Below, piece by piece: positions 42,099 to 50,785 of a stretch of DNA of 51,393 bases. The notes beneath the pieces are model-generated. The model had not been told where the DNA came from, did not search any database, and worked only from the letters and a program-made list of their open reading frames with translations. Origin of the DNA: Lachnospiraceae bacterium (lineage in GTDB: Bacteria; Bacillota; Clostridia; Lachnospirales; Lachnospiraceae); contig JAAVZI010000032.1 of the NCBI GenBank assembly GCA_022791575.1, positions 1 through 51,393 on the forward strand, given 5' to 3'. The position numbers and the translations under genes were made by a program. Position 1 is the first letter of the stretch. Every line of letters begins with the position of its first letter.

Positions 42099-43658
42099 AT
42101 GAAAAAGCTAAAAATTGTAATTATATCGAACATAGTTCATGAGATGTATATTCATAAAATTGAAAATTATTTTAAAGGTTTAGGTAAGGATTTAATCATT
42201 TCAAGTATTTTTTTTGAAACCTTGTATACTGAAACGATTAGCAATAGATTAAAAGAGTCAGATATTCTTGTATTGTTATTAAATTTTGAATTCCTATATC
42301 CAAATTGTCCTGTTAATATAGTGTTAAATAAAAACACAGAAACAGATTATTTACAAAATACAGTCAATTTATATAAAAGAGCGATTGCCTATGTTAAATT
42401 ACATTCAAGTGCTTTAATGGTTATCGTTGGATTAGAAAATTATTATATGCAAATATATAATGTTTGTGGACTAGTTGGAAATCAAGGTTTTATAATTGAC
42501 AAAATAAACCAAGAAATAGTTTCTTTATTGGATGATAGAATGGTATATATTGATAGTAAGCAGTTAATTGCACATGTAGGCATAGAAAAAACTTATAATA
42601 AAAAAAATAAATATCGATGGGAGGCACCATATAGTATTCAATTTTATTTATATTTAATAAATGAAGTTTATAAACAATATTTAATTCATAATGGAATAAC
42701 TAAAAAGTGTTTAGTTTTAGACTGTGATAATGTTTTGTGGGGAGGGATTTTATCTGAGGATGGGATAGAAGAAATATCCTTGGGAAGTTATGGGAAAGGA
42801 AAATCTTTTCAAGCTTTTCAGAGATTTCTAGTCATTTTGTATTTACATGGAGTAATATTAGCTGTTAGTAGTAAAAATGATGTAGAAGATGTTCAAAAAG
42901 TCTTTCGTACCCATAAAGAAATGATATTAAAAGAAGAATATATTGCATGTTTTCAAGTGAATTGGGATGAAAAGGTGAAAAATATAATGAGAATTTCTGA
43001 ATTTTTAAATATTGATCTGAAAGATATAGTTTTTGTAGATGATTCAAAATTTGAAATCGAAAGTATTAATATGTTATTACCGCAAGTAAAAACAATTCAA
43101 TACAATCCAGATAGTATTTATCGTGATCTGTCATGTTTTAATCTATCAGCTGTCAGAAATAAAATTGAAATAGAGAAGAGGAATACTACATATAAAACTA
43201 ATGTTTTGAGGGTCCAATTGAAAAAGCAGTATGAAAGATATGAGGATTATTTAAATGCTCTGCATATGAAGATTACCATAAAGAAAGCATTACCTGAAGA
43301 ATTTAGACGTATAGCTGAATTAACACAGCGTACAAACAAGTGTACTAATGGAATGAGGTTTACATATAGTGATTTAAAACAACGAACAGATAGATTTATA
43401 TTGTATTCAATTTTTATTTCAGATAAATTCGCTGATATGGGATTAGCAGGAGCTATTGCTGTTAAAGATGAATTATTATTATTATTTAGTTTGTCATGTA
43501 GAGTTTTAGGGAGAAATATTGAAAATCGAATGATAGAGTTTATTAAAAAAGAACATATTATTAAGAAAATTTTTTTTAAAACAACAAATAAAAACATAAT
43601 GCTGCATGAGTTGATTGTAGATAAGTTTAAAGATATAGAAATTATTAATTCATTATAA
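42099..43658 (+). CDS. FkbH-like HAD-superfamily protein
   Basis: Protein of 519 residues: N-terminal SGNH/BF1531-like domain (about 1-195), then HAD domain with LDCDNVLWGGILSEDGIE (D208/D210), AVSSKND (about 255-261), WDEK and VFVDDSKFE (about 311-319), then the C-terminal domain with LTQRTNKCTNGMRFTYSDL. FkbH proteins take 1,3-bisphosphoglycerate to make glyceryl-ACP. That fits the adjacent stand-alone carrier proteins and suggests a glycerate-derived unit in the product. ATG 42099 chosen over 42072 because of GGAAGG. Confidence 0.88.
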   Translation: MKKLKIVIISNIVHEMYIHKIENYFKGLGKDLIISSIFFETLYTETISNRLKESDILVLLLNFEFLYPNCPVNIVLNKNTETDYLQNTVNLYKRAIAYVKLHSSALMVIVGLENYYMQIYNVCGLVGNQGFIIDKINQEIVSLLDDRMVYIDSKQLIAHVGIEKTYNKKNKYRWEAPYSIQFYLYLINEVYKQYLIHNGITKKCLVLDCDNVLWGGILSEDGIEEISLGSYGKGKSFQAFQRFLVILYLHGVILAVSSKNDVEDVQKVFRTHKEMILKEEYIACFQVNWDEKVKNIMRISEFLNIDLKDIVFVDDSKFEIESINMLLPQVKTIQYNPDSIYRDLSCFNLSAVRNKIEIEKRNTTYKTNVLRVQLKKQYERYEDYLNALHMKITIKKALPEEFRRIAELTQRTNKCTNGMRFTYSDLKQRTDRFILYSIFISDKFADMGLAGAIAVKDELLLLFSLSCRVLGRNIENRMIEFIKKEHIIKKIFFKTTNKNIMLHELIVDKFKDIEIINSL

Positions 43659-43671
43659 AAAAGGGGATAAA

Positions 43672-44604
43672 ATGTTTCAGATAGAACAGCATTTAAATTG
43701 TATACAACAAAACATAGTAGAAATATGTAATTATTTTAATGTTGAATTTTATTATATATTTTTCGATTCTTGGAAATTTAATTATAATAAATCTTATATT
43801 TTTTCTAAATGTTTGTTAATGCCAGAAAGAACGGAAGGAGGTCTTTGCGAGTTAACAGATATAGAAATACAACAATACAAAGATTTTGATAAAGATTTGT
43901 TAGAGGTAATTTCAATGGTACAAAGTCATGCAGCTATTAAGAGCAGGTATATGATTATGCTAGATTCTTATTATTGCCCTTGGCATAGAGGATATAAAAT
44001 TTTACATATCCCGCACTGGTGTTTGATTAATATTTATAATTCAAAAGAACGAAAATTTTTATGTGAAGATCCGTTTTATAAAATAAAAAATTGTCAGATC
44101 CATCTTGATGATTTAAAGATGGGAATTGAATCATTGGTAGTATATACAATGAAAAAAAAGAAAACTAATAATCAAAATGTTATAGGTGCGTTTAAAAGAC
44201 ATTTAAATGAAGTGGATATAAGTGTTCTGACAAGCAATATGAGCGATTTTGCAAATCGGATTTTAAATATAGAAACTATAAATGAATTATTTGATTATAA
44301 ACCAGATGTTTATTTATGTAATATTTTTAGGTCGTTAAAATTTACGGCAGATATGAGATATAATATGAGTTATTTGTTTAATAAATTTTATAAATTACAA
44401 TCTGATGTATTTTATAAAGTTATATCAAATAGATTTGAAGATTGTGGACAAAAATTTGAGAATATTAATTGTATAATAATTAAATTATTTTATAGTAGTA
44501 ATAAGTTTGATAAGATCAAACATGAAATATATAAGATAATGATAGAATTAATACGGGATGAAAATCAAATTTATGCTATGTTGCAAGATTATTGGTATAA
44601 GTAA
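43672..44604 (+). CDS. BtrH-like (C39-fold) protein 3
   Basis: Protein of 310 residues, second free-standing BtrH-like member: Cys10 in LNCIQQNIVEICNYF, the LDSYYCPWHRGYKI strand (Asp98), His115 in IPHWCLINIYN and Asp133 in FLCEDPFY. The pattern LDxYxxPWH…H…D is that of BtrH-N. C-terminal 170 residues are helical and unassigned. It starts 13 bases after the FkbH-like gene with AAGGGGAT. Probably a second acyltransferase with a different carrier or acceptor. Confidence 0.65.
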   Translation: MFQIEQHLNCIQQNIVEICNYFNVEFYYIFFDSWKFNYNKSYIFSKCLLMPERTEGGLCELTDIEIQQYKDFDKDLLEVISMVQSHAAIKSRYMIMLDSYYCPWHRGYKILHIPHWCLINIYNSKERKFLCEDPFYKIKNCQIHLDDLKMGIESLVVYTMKKKKTNNQNVIGAFKRHLNEVDISVLTSNMSDFANRILNIETINELFDYKPDVYLCNIFRSLKFTADMRYNMSYLFNKFYKLQSDVFYKVISNRFEDCGQKFENINCIIIKLFYSSNKFDKIKHEIYKIMIELIRDENQIYAMLQDYWYK

Positions 44605-44627
44605 TAATAAGGAAGGGCTGGATAGAG

Positions 44628-46085
44628 TTGCTAAATGATGTTAAATGTAAGGAATCGGTGAAGATTGTATGTGAAAATGGTGAGTATTCTTATAATATGT
44701 TAAAGGAGTACATAGATATATATAAAAATAGGTTATATTCTCTAGGTTTAAATGAATTAAAAACTGTGGCTGTAATAATTGAAAAGAGTTATCTGAATTT
44801 ATTAGTTACTTGTGTTTTGATTGAATTTGGTTGTATTATTTTATATATTGATAGTAATAATAAGTTTTTGTTTAAAGAGATTTTGGCGGCTTATCAACCC
44901 GATTATATCATTGCATGTAAAGAAATTTTATGTTATAATTTTTACAAGGAAATTTCAAAATTAGTTTTTTTTGAACATAATATGTTTATTTATCAGTTAA
45001 AGAAAAATTCTACTATGTGGAAGAATATAATTAATAATGATATGTATAATGGGAGCTTTGTTTTTTTTACTTCGGGTACATCACAGATGCCTAAAGCTGT
45101 GTTAAGGACAAGAAACAATATTATGCATGATGCACTTCATAATATTCAAACATTTTCTATTACACAGAAAGACATAATAGTTTGTGCAGTTGCCTTTAAT
45201 CATGTATATGGTTTTGGAAGTGGCGTAATGCCATATTTATTTGCAGGATCAAAAATTATTTTTGTTAATCCATTTACTACGACGAAAAAATTAACTAATG
45301 TTCTGATTGAAAAGCAAGCCACGATTTTTGTTGGACTACCTATTCACTATAAAATATTACTAGAAAGTGATATAACACAATTAGAAATTCGATTAGCATT
45401 ATCAGCGGGAAGTTCTTTGTCAACAGACATAAATACTGATTTTTATAAAAAATTTGGTGTTTGTATCAATAATATGTATGGAATGTCTGAAACGGGCGCT
45501 ATTTCAACGTATTATAATTTTAGGAAGCTGGCTGACGGAGGAGATAACAATTGTGGAACTCCCTTAAAGGGAGTAAAGGTAATGTGTAGAGATATTGGTG
45601 AGGGAAATGAATATGGCGTTATCAATGTTTGTTCAGATTCTGTATCTGATGGATATATAATGCCTTTTAGTGGGGAAATAAAAGCTATTAAGGATAAAGA
45701 AGGCTGGTATGGAACAAATGATATAGGATATATCGATGCGAATAATTGCATACATATTAAAGGGAGAATTGAAAATATATTTTCTATATCAGGTAAAAAG
45801 ATTAATTCGGAGACGATTGAAAAGGTTGTTAAAAGATTTCCAGGTATAGAGGAAGCGGTAGTAATTGGACAAAAAGATGATTTAAAAGACACTGTTTTAA
45901 TAGTATATATTGTTCAGAATGATACAGTTGCTTTAGATGAGTTAAAATCTTTTCTATATGATAAATTACCAAGTTATTGTATTCCTAAGGAGTATTATAT
46001 CATTGAAAAAATACCTAAATCAAAAAATGGAAAAATACTCAAGAATAAGCTTATGATCGAAAAAGTAAATAATATCACCAACTAG
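44628..46085 (+). CDS. stand-alone adenylate-forming enzyme 3 (ANL superfamily)
   Basis: Ligase of 485 residues starting from TTG at 44628 (GGAAGGG 10 bases upstream). Motifs: A3 VFFTSGTSQMPKAVLRTRNN (about 144-163), VAFNHVYGFGSG (A4), NMYGMSETGA (A5), YGTNDIGYID (A7), IKGRIENIFSISGKKINSE (A8), and SKNGKILKNKL with catalytic Lys (A10). It should load carrier protein 3, encoded 66 bases downstream. Confidence 0.88.
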   Translation: MLNDVKCKESVKIVCENGEYSYNMLKEYIDIYKNRLYSLGLNELKTVAVIIEKSYLNLLVTCVLIEFGCIILYIDSNNKFLFKEILAAYQPDYIIACKEILCYNFYKEISKLVFFEHNMFIYQLKKNSTMWKNIINNDMYNGSFVFFTSGTSQMPKAVLRTRNNIMHDALHNIQTFSITQKDIIVCAVAFNHVYGFGSGVMPYLFAGSKIIFVNPFTTTKKLTNVLIEKQATIFVGLPIHYKILLESDITQLEIRLALSAGSSLSTDINTDFYKKFGVCINNMYGMSETGAISTYYNFRKLADGGDNNCGTPLKGVKVMCRDIGEGNEYGVINVCSDSVSDGYIMPFSGEIKAIKDKEGWYGTNDIGYIDANNCIHIKGRIENIFSISGKKINSETIEKVVKRFPGIEEAVVIGQKDDLKDTVLIVYIVQNDTVALDELKSFLYDKLPSYCIPKEYYIIEKIPKSKNGKILKNKLMIEKVNNITN

Positions 46086-46151
46086 CAAGAGGATTAGAAA
46101 TATATATGAAAGTAATGATAAGTAAATTTACTTATTATTGAGACTGAATCT

Positions 46152-46391
46152 ATGAATGAAAAACTTTTAGATGAGATTTTATTAAAATATTCAAAAAAGA
46201 AAGATGTTAGTATTCCAGACAATATTAATTTAATTGAATATTTATCAATAGACTCAGTTGATGCTATGCGTATATTGGTAGATATTGAGGATCAATTTGG
46301 AATAGAATTGGACATTAAAGATATTAATATGTCAATTTTTGAATCTAAATCTAACTTGAAGAAATGTATAAGAAATAGAATTTTGTTTTAA
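46152..46391 (+). CDS. acyl/peptidyl carrier protein 3
   Basis: Carrier protein of 79 residues, more diverged than the other two: phosphopantetheine site YLSIDSVDAMRILVDIE with Ser35. It closes the run of biosynthetic enzymes and sits next to the third adenylating enzyme. The start context is weak (no clear Shine-Dalgarno sequence), yet the domain is clear. Confidence 0.85.
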   Translation: MNEKLLDEILLKYSKKKDVSIPDNINLIEYLSIDSVDAMRILVDIEDQFGIELDIKDINMSIFESKSNLKKCIRNRILF

Positions 46392-46453
46392 TGTTTGTAA
46401 TTTTGGAGAGTTTAAACTTTTTCAGGGTCTAAGAAAAGAAAGGGGGACAGCAT

Positions 46454-46624
46454 ATGTCATATGATAAACCTATTTTATCAAGTGGTAATGATGAAAATGC
46501 TCGAATGGGAACTGTAGCTATGGTTGCCAATGTAGGCGGTATTGTCAATGCAATATATATTGCAAATGTTTATGGTTTTGTACATGTAAATGTTACAGCA
46601 GTTGATAATGTAAGTATAAAGTAA
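46454..46624 (+). CDS. candidate RiPP precursor peptide 1 (YDKPIL leader)
   Basis: A 56-residue peptide with a strong GAAAGGGGGAC site. The N-terminus MSYDKPILSSG has the YxxP motif that RRE domains recognise in lasso-peptide leaders. The rest is a neutral, hydrophobic Gly/Val/Ala/Asn-rich stretch (TVAMVANVGGIVNAIYIANV, then FVHVNVTAV) without Cys or charged residues except near the ends. It shares YDKPIL and general composition with the peptide at 47596-47769 and lies right after carrier protein 3. Likely the substrate of the RRE/radical SAM/acyl-transfer enzymes; alternatively an independent bacteriocin. Confidence 0.65.
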   Translation: MSYDKPILSSGNDENARMGTVAMVANVGGIVNAIYIANVYGFVHVNVTAVDNVSIK

Positions 46625-46928
46625 GATGTTTTAAATTTGTCATAAGTAAATGTAAAGATTAGTTAATTTATATGAATTAGACCTTGAAAAGTTTTTTTGA
46701 AAGTTGAAAGCATAGAAGGAACAGTTTGTGCTGAATATGTACATTTGAGAAAGCTTGTGCCATCGGATAAGTATAGATCAGGTAGTGTGGAGATATTGTG
46801 TTAGAGTAAATGATAATATTACCCAAAAGCAATATAAAAATGGATTGCCGGTTCACTAATTGTTGCTGGGATTATGGATATTGAGATTTGCAATCATCTA
46901 ATTTTTTAAAATTGAGAGGAGATGTATT
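46625..46928 (+). other. intergenic stretch without a recognised gene
   Basis: About 300 AT-rich bases between precursor peptide 1 and the SdpI-like gene. A 34-codon frame around 46698-46803 (AEYVHLRKLVPSDKYRSG) has no good start and looks like a fragment; nothing else is supported. Confidence 0.4.
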
Positions 46929-47333
46929 ATGAAGTTTTTTTTGATTAAATATGGTTTTCCTATCTTTTGGATATTATTATTGCCTTTTTGTATGTTAATT
47001 ACAAGTATCAAATTCGCAGAGAATCCTCCAAAGTATAGGAACATAAGATATCAATGGTCAGGCTATCGTTTTGGTAGGGCAGGGCGAAGTAAAGAAACAT
47101 GGGAATTTTCACAAAGATACTTTTTTGCTATAGAACAATGGATTTCATTTTTTGAAATATTAGGAAGTATTGCTGCTATAATTAAATGGTGGGAAAGGAT
47201 ATTATTAATTTCGTTTCAGTTAGAAGTAATTGCAGTGCAGCTTGTGTTATTATTAATCCCAGCTATTCCAACAGAAATAATGTTGCATAAATTATTTGAT
47301 AAAAATGGTAAAGAGAAGAGTGGGTTTAAATAA
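46929..47333 (+). CDS. SdpI-like membrane immunity protein
   Basis: Membrane protein of 134 residues with three to four hydrophobic segments. The stretch WSGYRFGRAGRSKETWEFSQ (about 43-62) matches the SdpI signature (GYRTxRxxKSxExWxFAxRY), followed by RYFF and a C-terminal LLLIPAIPTEIMLHKLFDKNG. SdpI protects against the SdpC toxin in Bacillus. Placed between two small peptide genes, it probably protects the producer from them. AGAGGAG precedes the ATG. Confidence 0.75.
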   Translation: MKFFLIKYGFPIFWILLLPFCMLITSIKFAENPPKYRNIRYQWSGYRFGRAGRSKETWEFSQRYFFAIEQWISFFEILGSIAAIIKWWERILLISFQLEVIAVQLVLLLIPAIPTEIMLHKLFDKNGKEKSGFK

Positions 47334-47595
47334 AAGGTTAATTAGTATAAAGAAAAACAAATAGTTTATTGTTTAGTGATTATGATTAAGGGGGGGCATC
47401 AGGTAGATGTTAGATTTATTGGCACGATATAATTGATAATTTGGTTTATGACTTTTTTGAAAGAATTTACTATTTTTAGGGATTATACAGACCGCTCTTT
47501 TCTATATAGAACATTATAATTTTATTATATATATATTATTATAAGCATAAAGGATATATGCATATTAGTATATGTAAAATATGGGAGGTGATTTT

Positions 47596-47769
47596 GTGGC
47601 GTATGATAAACCAATTTTAAATAGTAGTGATATGGGGGGCATCTCAACATATGGAGTAGGTATAGTAGGAGCTAATGTCATTTGGCTGGTAAATGGTACA
47701 ACTACACTCAATGTTAATGCAGTGGCAAATATTAATTCTACATATAATTATAACATTTCAGAAAAATAG
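47596..47769 (+). CDS. candidate RiPP precursor peptide 2 (YDKPIL leader)
   Basis: A 57-residue peptide. A perfect GGAGGTGA (47584-47590) placed 5 bases before GTG 47596 decides that start over the ATG at 47581, which overlaps the site. N-terminus MAYDKPILNSS repeats the leader of peptide 1. The rest is YGVGIVGANVIWLVNGTTTL and then an Asn-alternating LNVNAVANINSTYNYNI end, which recalls the Asn/Val alternation in polytheonamide-type proteusin cores. That resemblance is by eye only. Confidence 0.65.
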   Translation: MAYDKPILNSSDMGGISTYGVGIVGANVIWLVNGTTTLNVNAVANINSTYNYNISEK

Positions 47770-47989
47770 AGTTAAAATTAAGGATTGGATAGTTTATATA
47801 TAATTAAAGTTTTCAACTAAGAAGATGTTAAATTATATTTTTTAGTGAATTAATTTATTTGGAATTAGTTTATGAATGTCAAAGGAAGATAAGGGAATTA
47901 GTTGTGAGAATAGATGTTTGTATAGTCCATGAAAATAGTAAATATATTAAAAGTAAAATTAAAATATTAATTTTATACAGATATAATAT

Positions 47990-48973
47990 CATGCTGGGGT
48001 CAAAACGTTGTGTTTAAATGTCTGATCTTCCAGGTTTGCGGCAAATCCTCTGAGCTGCTTTTCTGCATTGTTCCGGTAAGTGGCATCCAGATCAGAGGGA
48101 TTTTGAAGGGCTTTAGAGTTCATGGTACCATCTTTTTTGTCCGCAGATGTCGCTTTCCGTTTTCAACTACCGTCTGGTCAGAAAGGCATCTTGCAAAAAG
48201 CTGGTATTTCGTTGCCTTTTCATAACCGGATTTACACAAGGCAAGCAGGCTGTCGCCATCCTTCAGCAGGATTCTTATAATTTCTTCCATATCATTGTTT
48301 CTTTAATGGTAAAAAATCCAGTTGTAATCATTCGGATCGGCATAATGTTTAAGCTGTTCCGGGAGCTTGTCTGCTCCGACCTTTATGAGGAAAACAACCA
48401 GTTTTGAGATGTAGGTATAGATCAGCTGCATGCGGCTAAGATCCTTCACACAATCATGGTAAAGATCCACTCCATGAAGTGTTTCATGATCATAGCATCT
48501 TTTCCGGAACCGACTCAGCGTTTTATCTGAAATGGGCTGCGCTTCAGAACTCGTTGTGTGGAGGGCATACTAGAGATGGAGATCCAGCATCAGATTTTCA
48601 ACAATTTCATCATCCGAGTAATCAAAGAGTTCTTTGATGATAAGGGCACCAATGATCACATTCACCGGGGTATTCGGCCTGGAAGTTTTATCACTATATA
48701 AAACAGAGAAACGTTCCTCGTCAATAGCCGGGAAAATCTCATCAGCGAAAATCCGCGCCCATGAGTTCTTCAGTGCCTTTTCTCACGGGCAGTCAGGGAA
48801 ATAAAACTGTCGTCTAAAGATAACTGCTGAGATGTATTTGTTTTAAAAACCATCTAACACACCGCCTTTCAGATACTATAATCATTATACCATTAAAACA
48901 TGTGAAAAGCTTGTGAATACTGTATAATATTAAATTTTCAAGGAACATTTGCCTAGGCTTTTGCCCCCAGCAT
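47990..48973 (-). mobile_element. internally deleted IS1182-like element
   Basis: Ends carry inverted repeats ATGCTGGGGTCAAAAC (47991-48006) and CTTTTGCCCCCAGCAT (48958-48973), 14 of 16 matching. ATAATAT flanks both ends (47983-47989 and 48974-48980), a possible target-site duplication. The element is about 0.98 kb, roughly half the usual size, and carries only a decayed 5' part of a transposase. It separates the peptide genes from the membrane protein and lipoprotein. Confidence 0.7.
48001..48853 (-). pseudogene. IS1182-family transposase, decayed and 3'-truncated
   Basis: Reading down from ATG 48853 the translation gives MVFKTNTSQQLSLDDSFISL, then after a frameshift near 48785 NSWARIFADEIFPAIDEERF, then NVIIGALIIKELFDYSDDEI, an in-frame TAG near 48570, later LSRFRKRCYDHETLHGVDLY and finally DGTMNSKALQNPSDLDATYR. 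These blocks are in IS1182 transposase order. The DDE catalytic part is missing because the reading runs into the terminal repeat. Confidence 0.75.
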
Positions 48974-49146
48974 ATAATATATAAATAATGTAAATGTTTA
49001 ATTATTTGGTATGTTTGATTATAAACAGAAATTATATGTAAGTGGTGATATGTTTATAGTAAATTGGTGCAATAATGAAAATATGTGATGGTCAAGTTTA
49101 TTTTAAATTAGGTAATGAATAATAATTATGAATGGAGATGTTATGA

Positions 49147-49509
49147 ATGGGTTTAAAATGGGCAATCGTAGCAATAGAAGCATTACTTGGAATTATAGGA
49201 ATTGTTTCATCGCATGGAGTTGGACATGGTATATTTAATGGAGGAGTGGCCTGGACTTACCCAGAATGTGGACGAAAAGCATCGAAGTATTATGGGATAT
49301 TACAATTAATCATGTTAGTAGTCACAGGGTTACTATTTCTAATATTTAAGCCTAGTAAACTTTTAACGGTTGTAAGTGCAGTAGTAGGAAGCACCATTTC
49401 ACTGTTTATTTCATTATTTGTTTTGCATAGATTGGTTAAAAGAGAAATCGTTAAGGATGAATTAGATAGAAAGGAACAAATCAAAAAAGAACAAACTACT
49501 TTTAGGTGA
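49147..49509 (+). CDS. small membrane protein of unknown function
   Basis: Protein of 120 residues with three hydrophobic segments (about 3-22, 55-68 and 74-93) and a charged C-terminal tail (DELDRKEQIKKEQ). A loop GVAWTYPECGRKASKYYG joins the first two helices. No family recognised; because it lies beside peptide genes and an SdpI-like protein, a second immunity role is possible. The start context is poor (GGAGATGTT). Confidence 0.6.
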   Translation: MGLKWAIVAIEALLGIIGIVSSHGVGHGIFNGGVAWTYPECGRKASKYYGILQLIMLVVTGLLFLIFKPSKLLTVVSAVVGSTISLFISLFVLHRLVKREIVKDELDRKEQIKKEQTTFR

Positions 49510-49592
49510 ATAAATAAGGTTAACATGAAAGAGGCGGGAACTTGGAGAGCAACGGATTTAAGCGTTTGATTAAATTAGGAGTGTGTATAATT

Positions 49593-50771
49593 ATGAGGAA
49601 AAAAACAAAGAACTTTGTGATAGTGTTGCTGATATTTACTTTGGGGATTACAGGATGTGGAAAAGAAACTAAAAATGCAGAAAAAGATATTTCTAAGTCA
49701 GGGCAAGAAGAGGTTGAAAAAGAAGAAAAGCAGGAGTTTGAATACGAAGAAAGAGAAAAGGGTATTGTGCTGACACAGTATAATGGTAATAGTGATAAAG
49801 TGGAAATCCCTAGTGAAATAGAAGGAAAGATTGTGATAGGGGTAGAGAAAACATTATTTGAAAATTGTAATAGATTGACTAGTGTACAATTCCCAGCATG
49901 TATAGAAAGTATTCAGGGAGGCATTTTTGAAAAATTTTCAAATGTTGTTATAATTGGTTATGAAAATACTAAATGTGAAGAAGTATCACAGGGAGAGAAA
50001 AGAGCTTTTCAGAGTCTTGGTGAAAATCCCGAGTGCATTCAGTATGTTGATATCTATGATTCTGAAACAAAAAATGTTATGAATTATACCCGTCTGATAA
50101 ATGGTGAAAAAGGAAAAGAAGGTGAATACAGCGAAGGGGCAGCTTTTTCAGTAAAGGAAGGAGTTGCAACGCTTACATTAAATAATTATAATGGTGGTAT
50201 GATTATGGCAGGAGGTTACGGTTCTCTTTGTATAGTATTGGAGGAGGGGAGTGTCAATTATATAAAAGCTGCAGATAAAAATATAGGAATCAATGTGTTT
50301 GGAAATTTAACAATTCAAGGCAATGGTTCGTTATCAGTTAAAGGTGGAGATTTGGGGAGTGGACAAGGAATTTGGACAGTGGGGGATTTAATTATAAAAG
50401 ATAAGGTAAATCTCTTTGTAAAGTCAGGAGATGTTGAAAGCAGGCAGGTATATGGTATTGCAGCGGGCTTGGGGACTATTAAAATCATAGATGCTAAAGT
50501 AGAGATACAAACAGGAATGAATAATATAGCAATAATAGCTGGATGTAATGCACATCAGGAGGAGGGGAAAATTGAATTAGAAGATTGTAATATAGAAGAG
50601 GGTGGTACTGTAAAGGATATCAGACTAGCTACAGGTGGAGTGGAATATTATTTGGGGCAATCTGTTGCGGAAGAGTCTATAGAGGTTAGTCAGACAAATG
50701 GAAGCCTAAATGGTGCTGCTGACTATATTAGAATTAGTAATGAAAGAGGGGCAGCCTTAGAGACAGACTAA
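49593..50771 (+). CDS. lipoprotein with LRR-like and β-helix-like regions
   Basis: Protein of 392 residues. MRKKTKNFVIVLLIFTLG and ITGC form a lipoprotein signal peptide with lipobox (Cys at about 22), so ATG 49593 is preferred to the ATG at 49542. An acidic linker rich in Glu and Lys follows. Residues about 60-130 resemble BspA-type leucine-rich repeats (VEIPSEIEGKIVIGVEKTLF, then LTSVQFPACIESI). The C-terminal half has repeated β-strand patterns (LTIQGNGSLSVKGGD, LIIKDKVNLFVKSGD) like the DUF4353 carbohydrate-binding-type β-helix. Attached to the outer face of the membrane; function unknown. Confidence 0.75.
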   Translation: MRKKTKNFVIVLLIFTLGITGCGKETKNAEKDISKSGQEEVEKEEKQEFEYEEREKGIVLTQYNGNSDKVEIPSEIEGKIVIGVEKTLFENCNRLTSVQFPACIESIQGGIFEKFSNVVIIGYENTKCEEVSQGEKRAFQSLGENPECIQYVDIYDSETKNVMNYTRLINGEKGKEGEYSEGAAFSVKEGVATLTLNNYNGGMIMAGGYGSLCIVLEEGSVNYIKAADKNIGINVFGNLTIQGNGSLSVKGGDLGSGQGIWTVGDLIIKDKVNLFVKSGDVESRQVYGIAAGLGTIKIIDAKVEIQTGMNNIAIIAGCNAHQEEGKIELEDCNIEEGGTVKDIRLATGGVEYYLGQSVAEESIEVSQTNGSLNGAADYIRISNERGAALETD

Positions 50772-50785
50772 GGGGAAGAAATAGG

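Noticed and set aside
46698-46803. 34-codon frame between peptide 1 and the SdpI-like gene
   Set aside because: No start codon with a ribosome binding site and no YDKPIL leader; looks like a fragment or chance frame.
48010-48407. Plus-strand open frames in the 48 kb region
   Set aside because: They are the antisense of the decayed IS1182-type transposase, which explains the sequence better.
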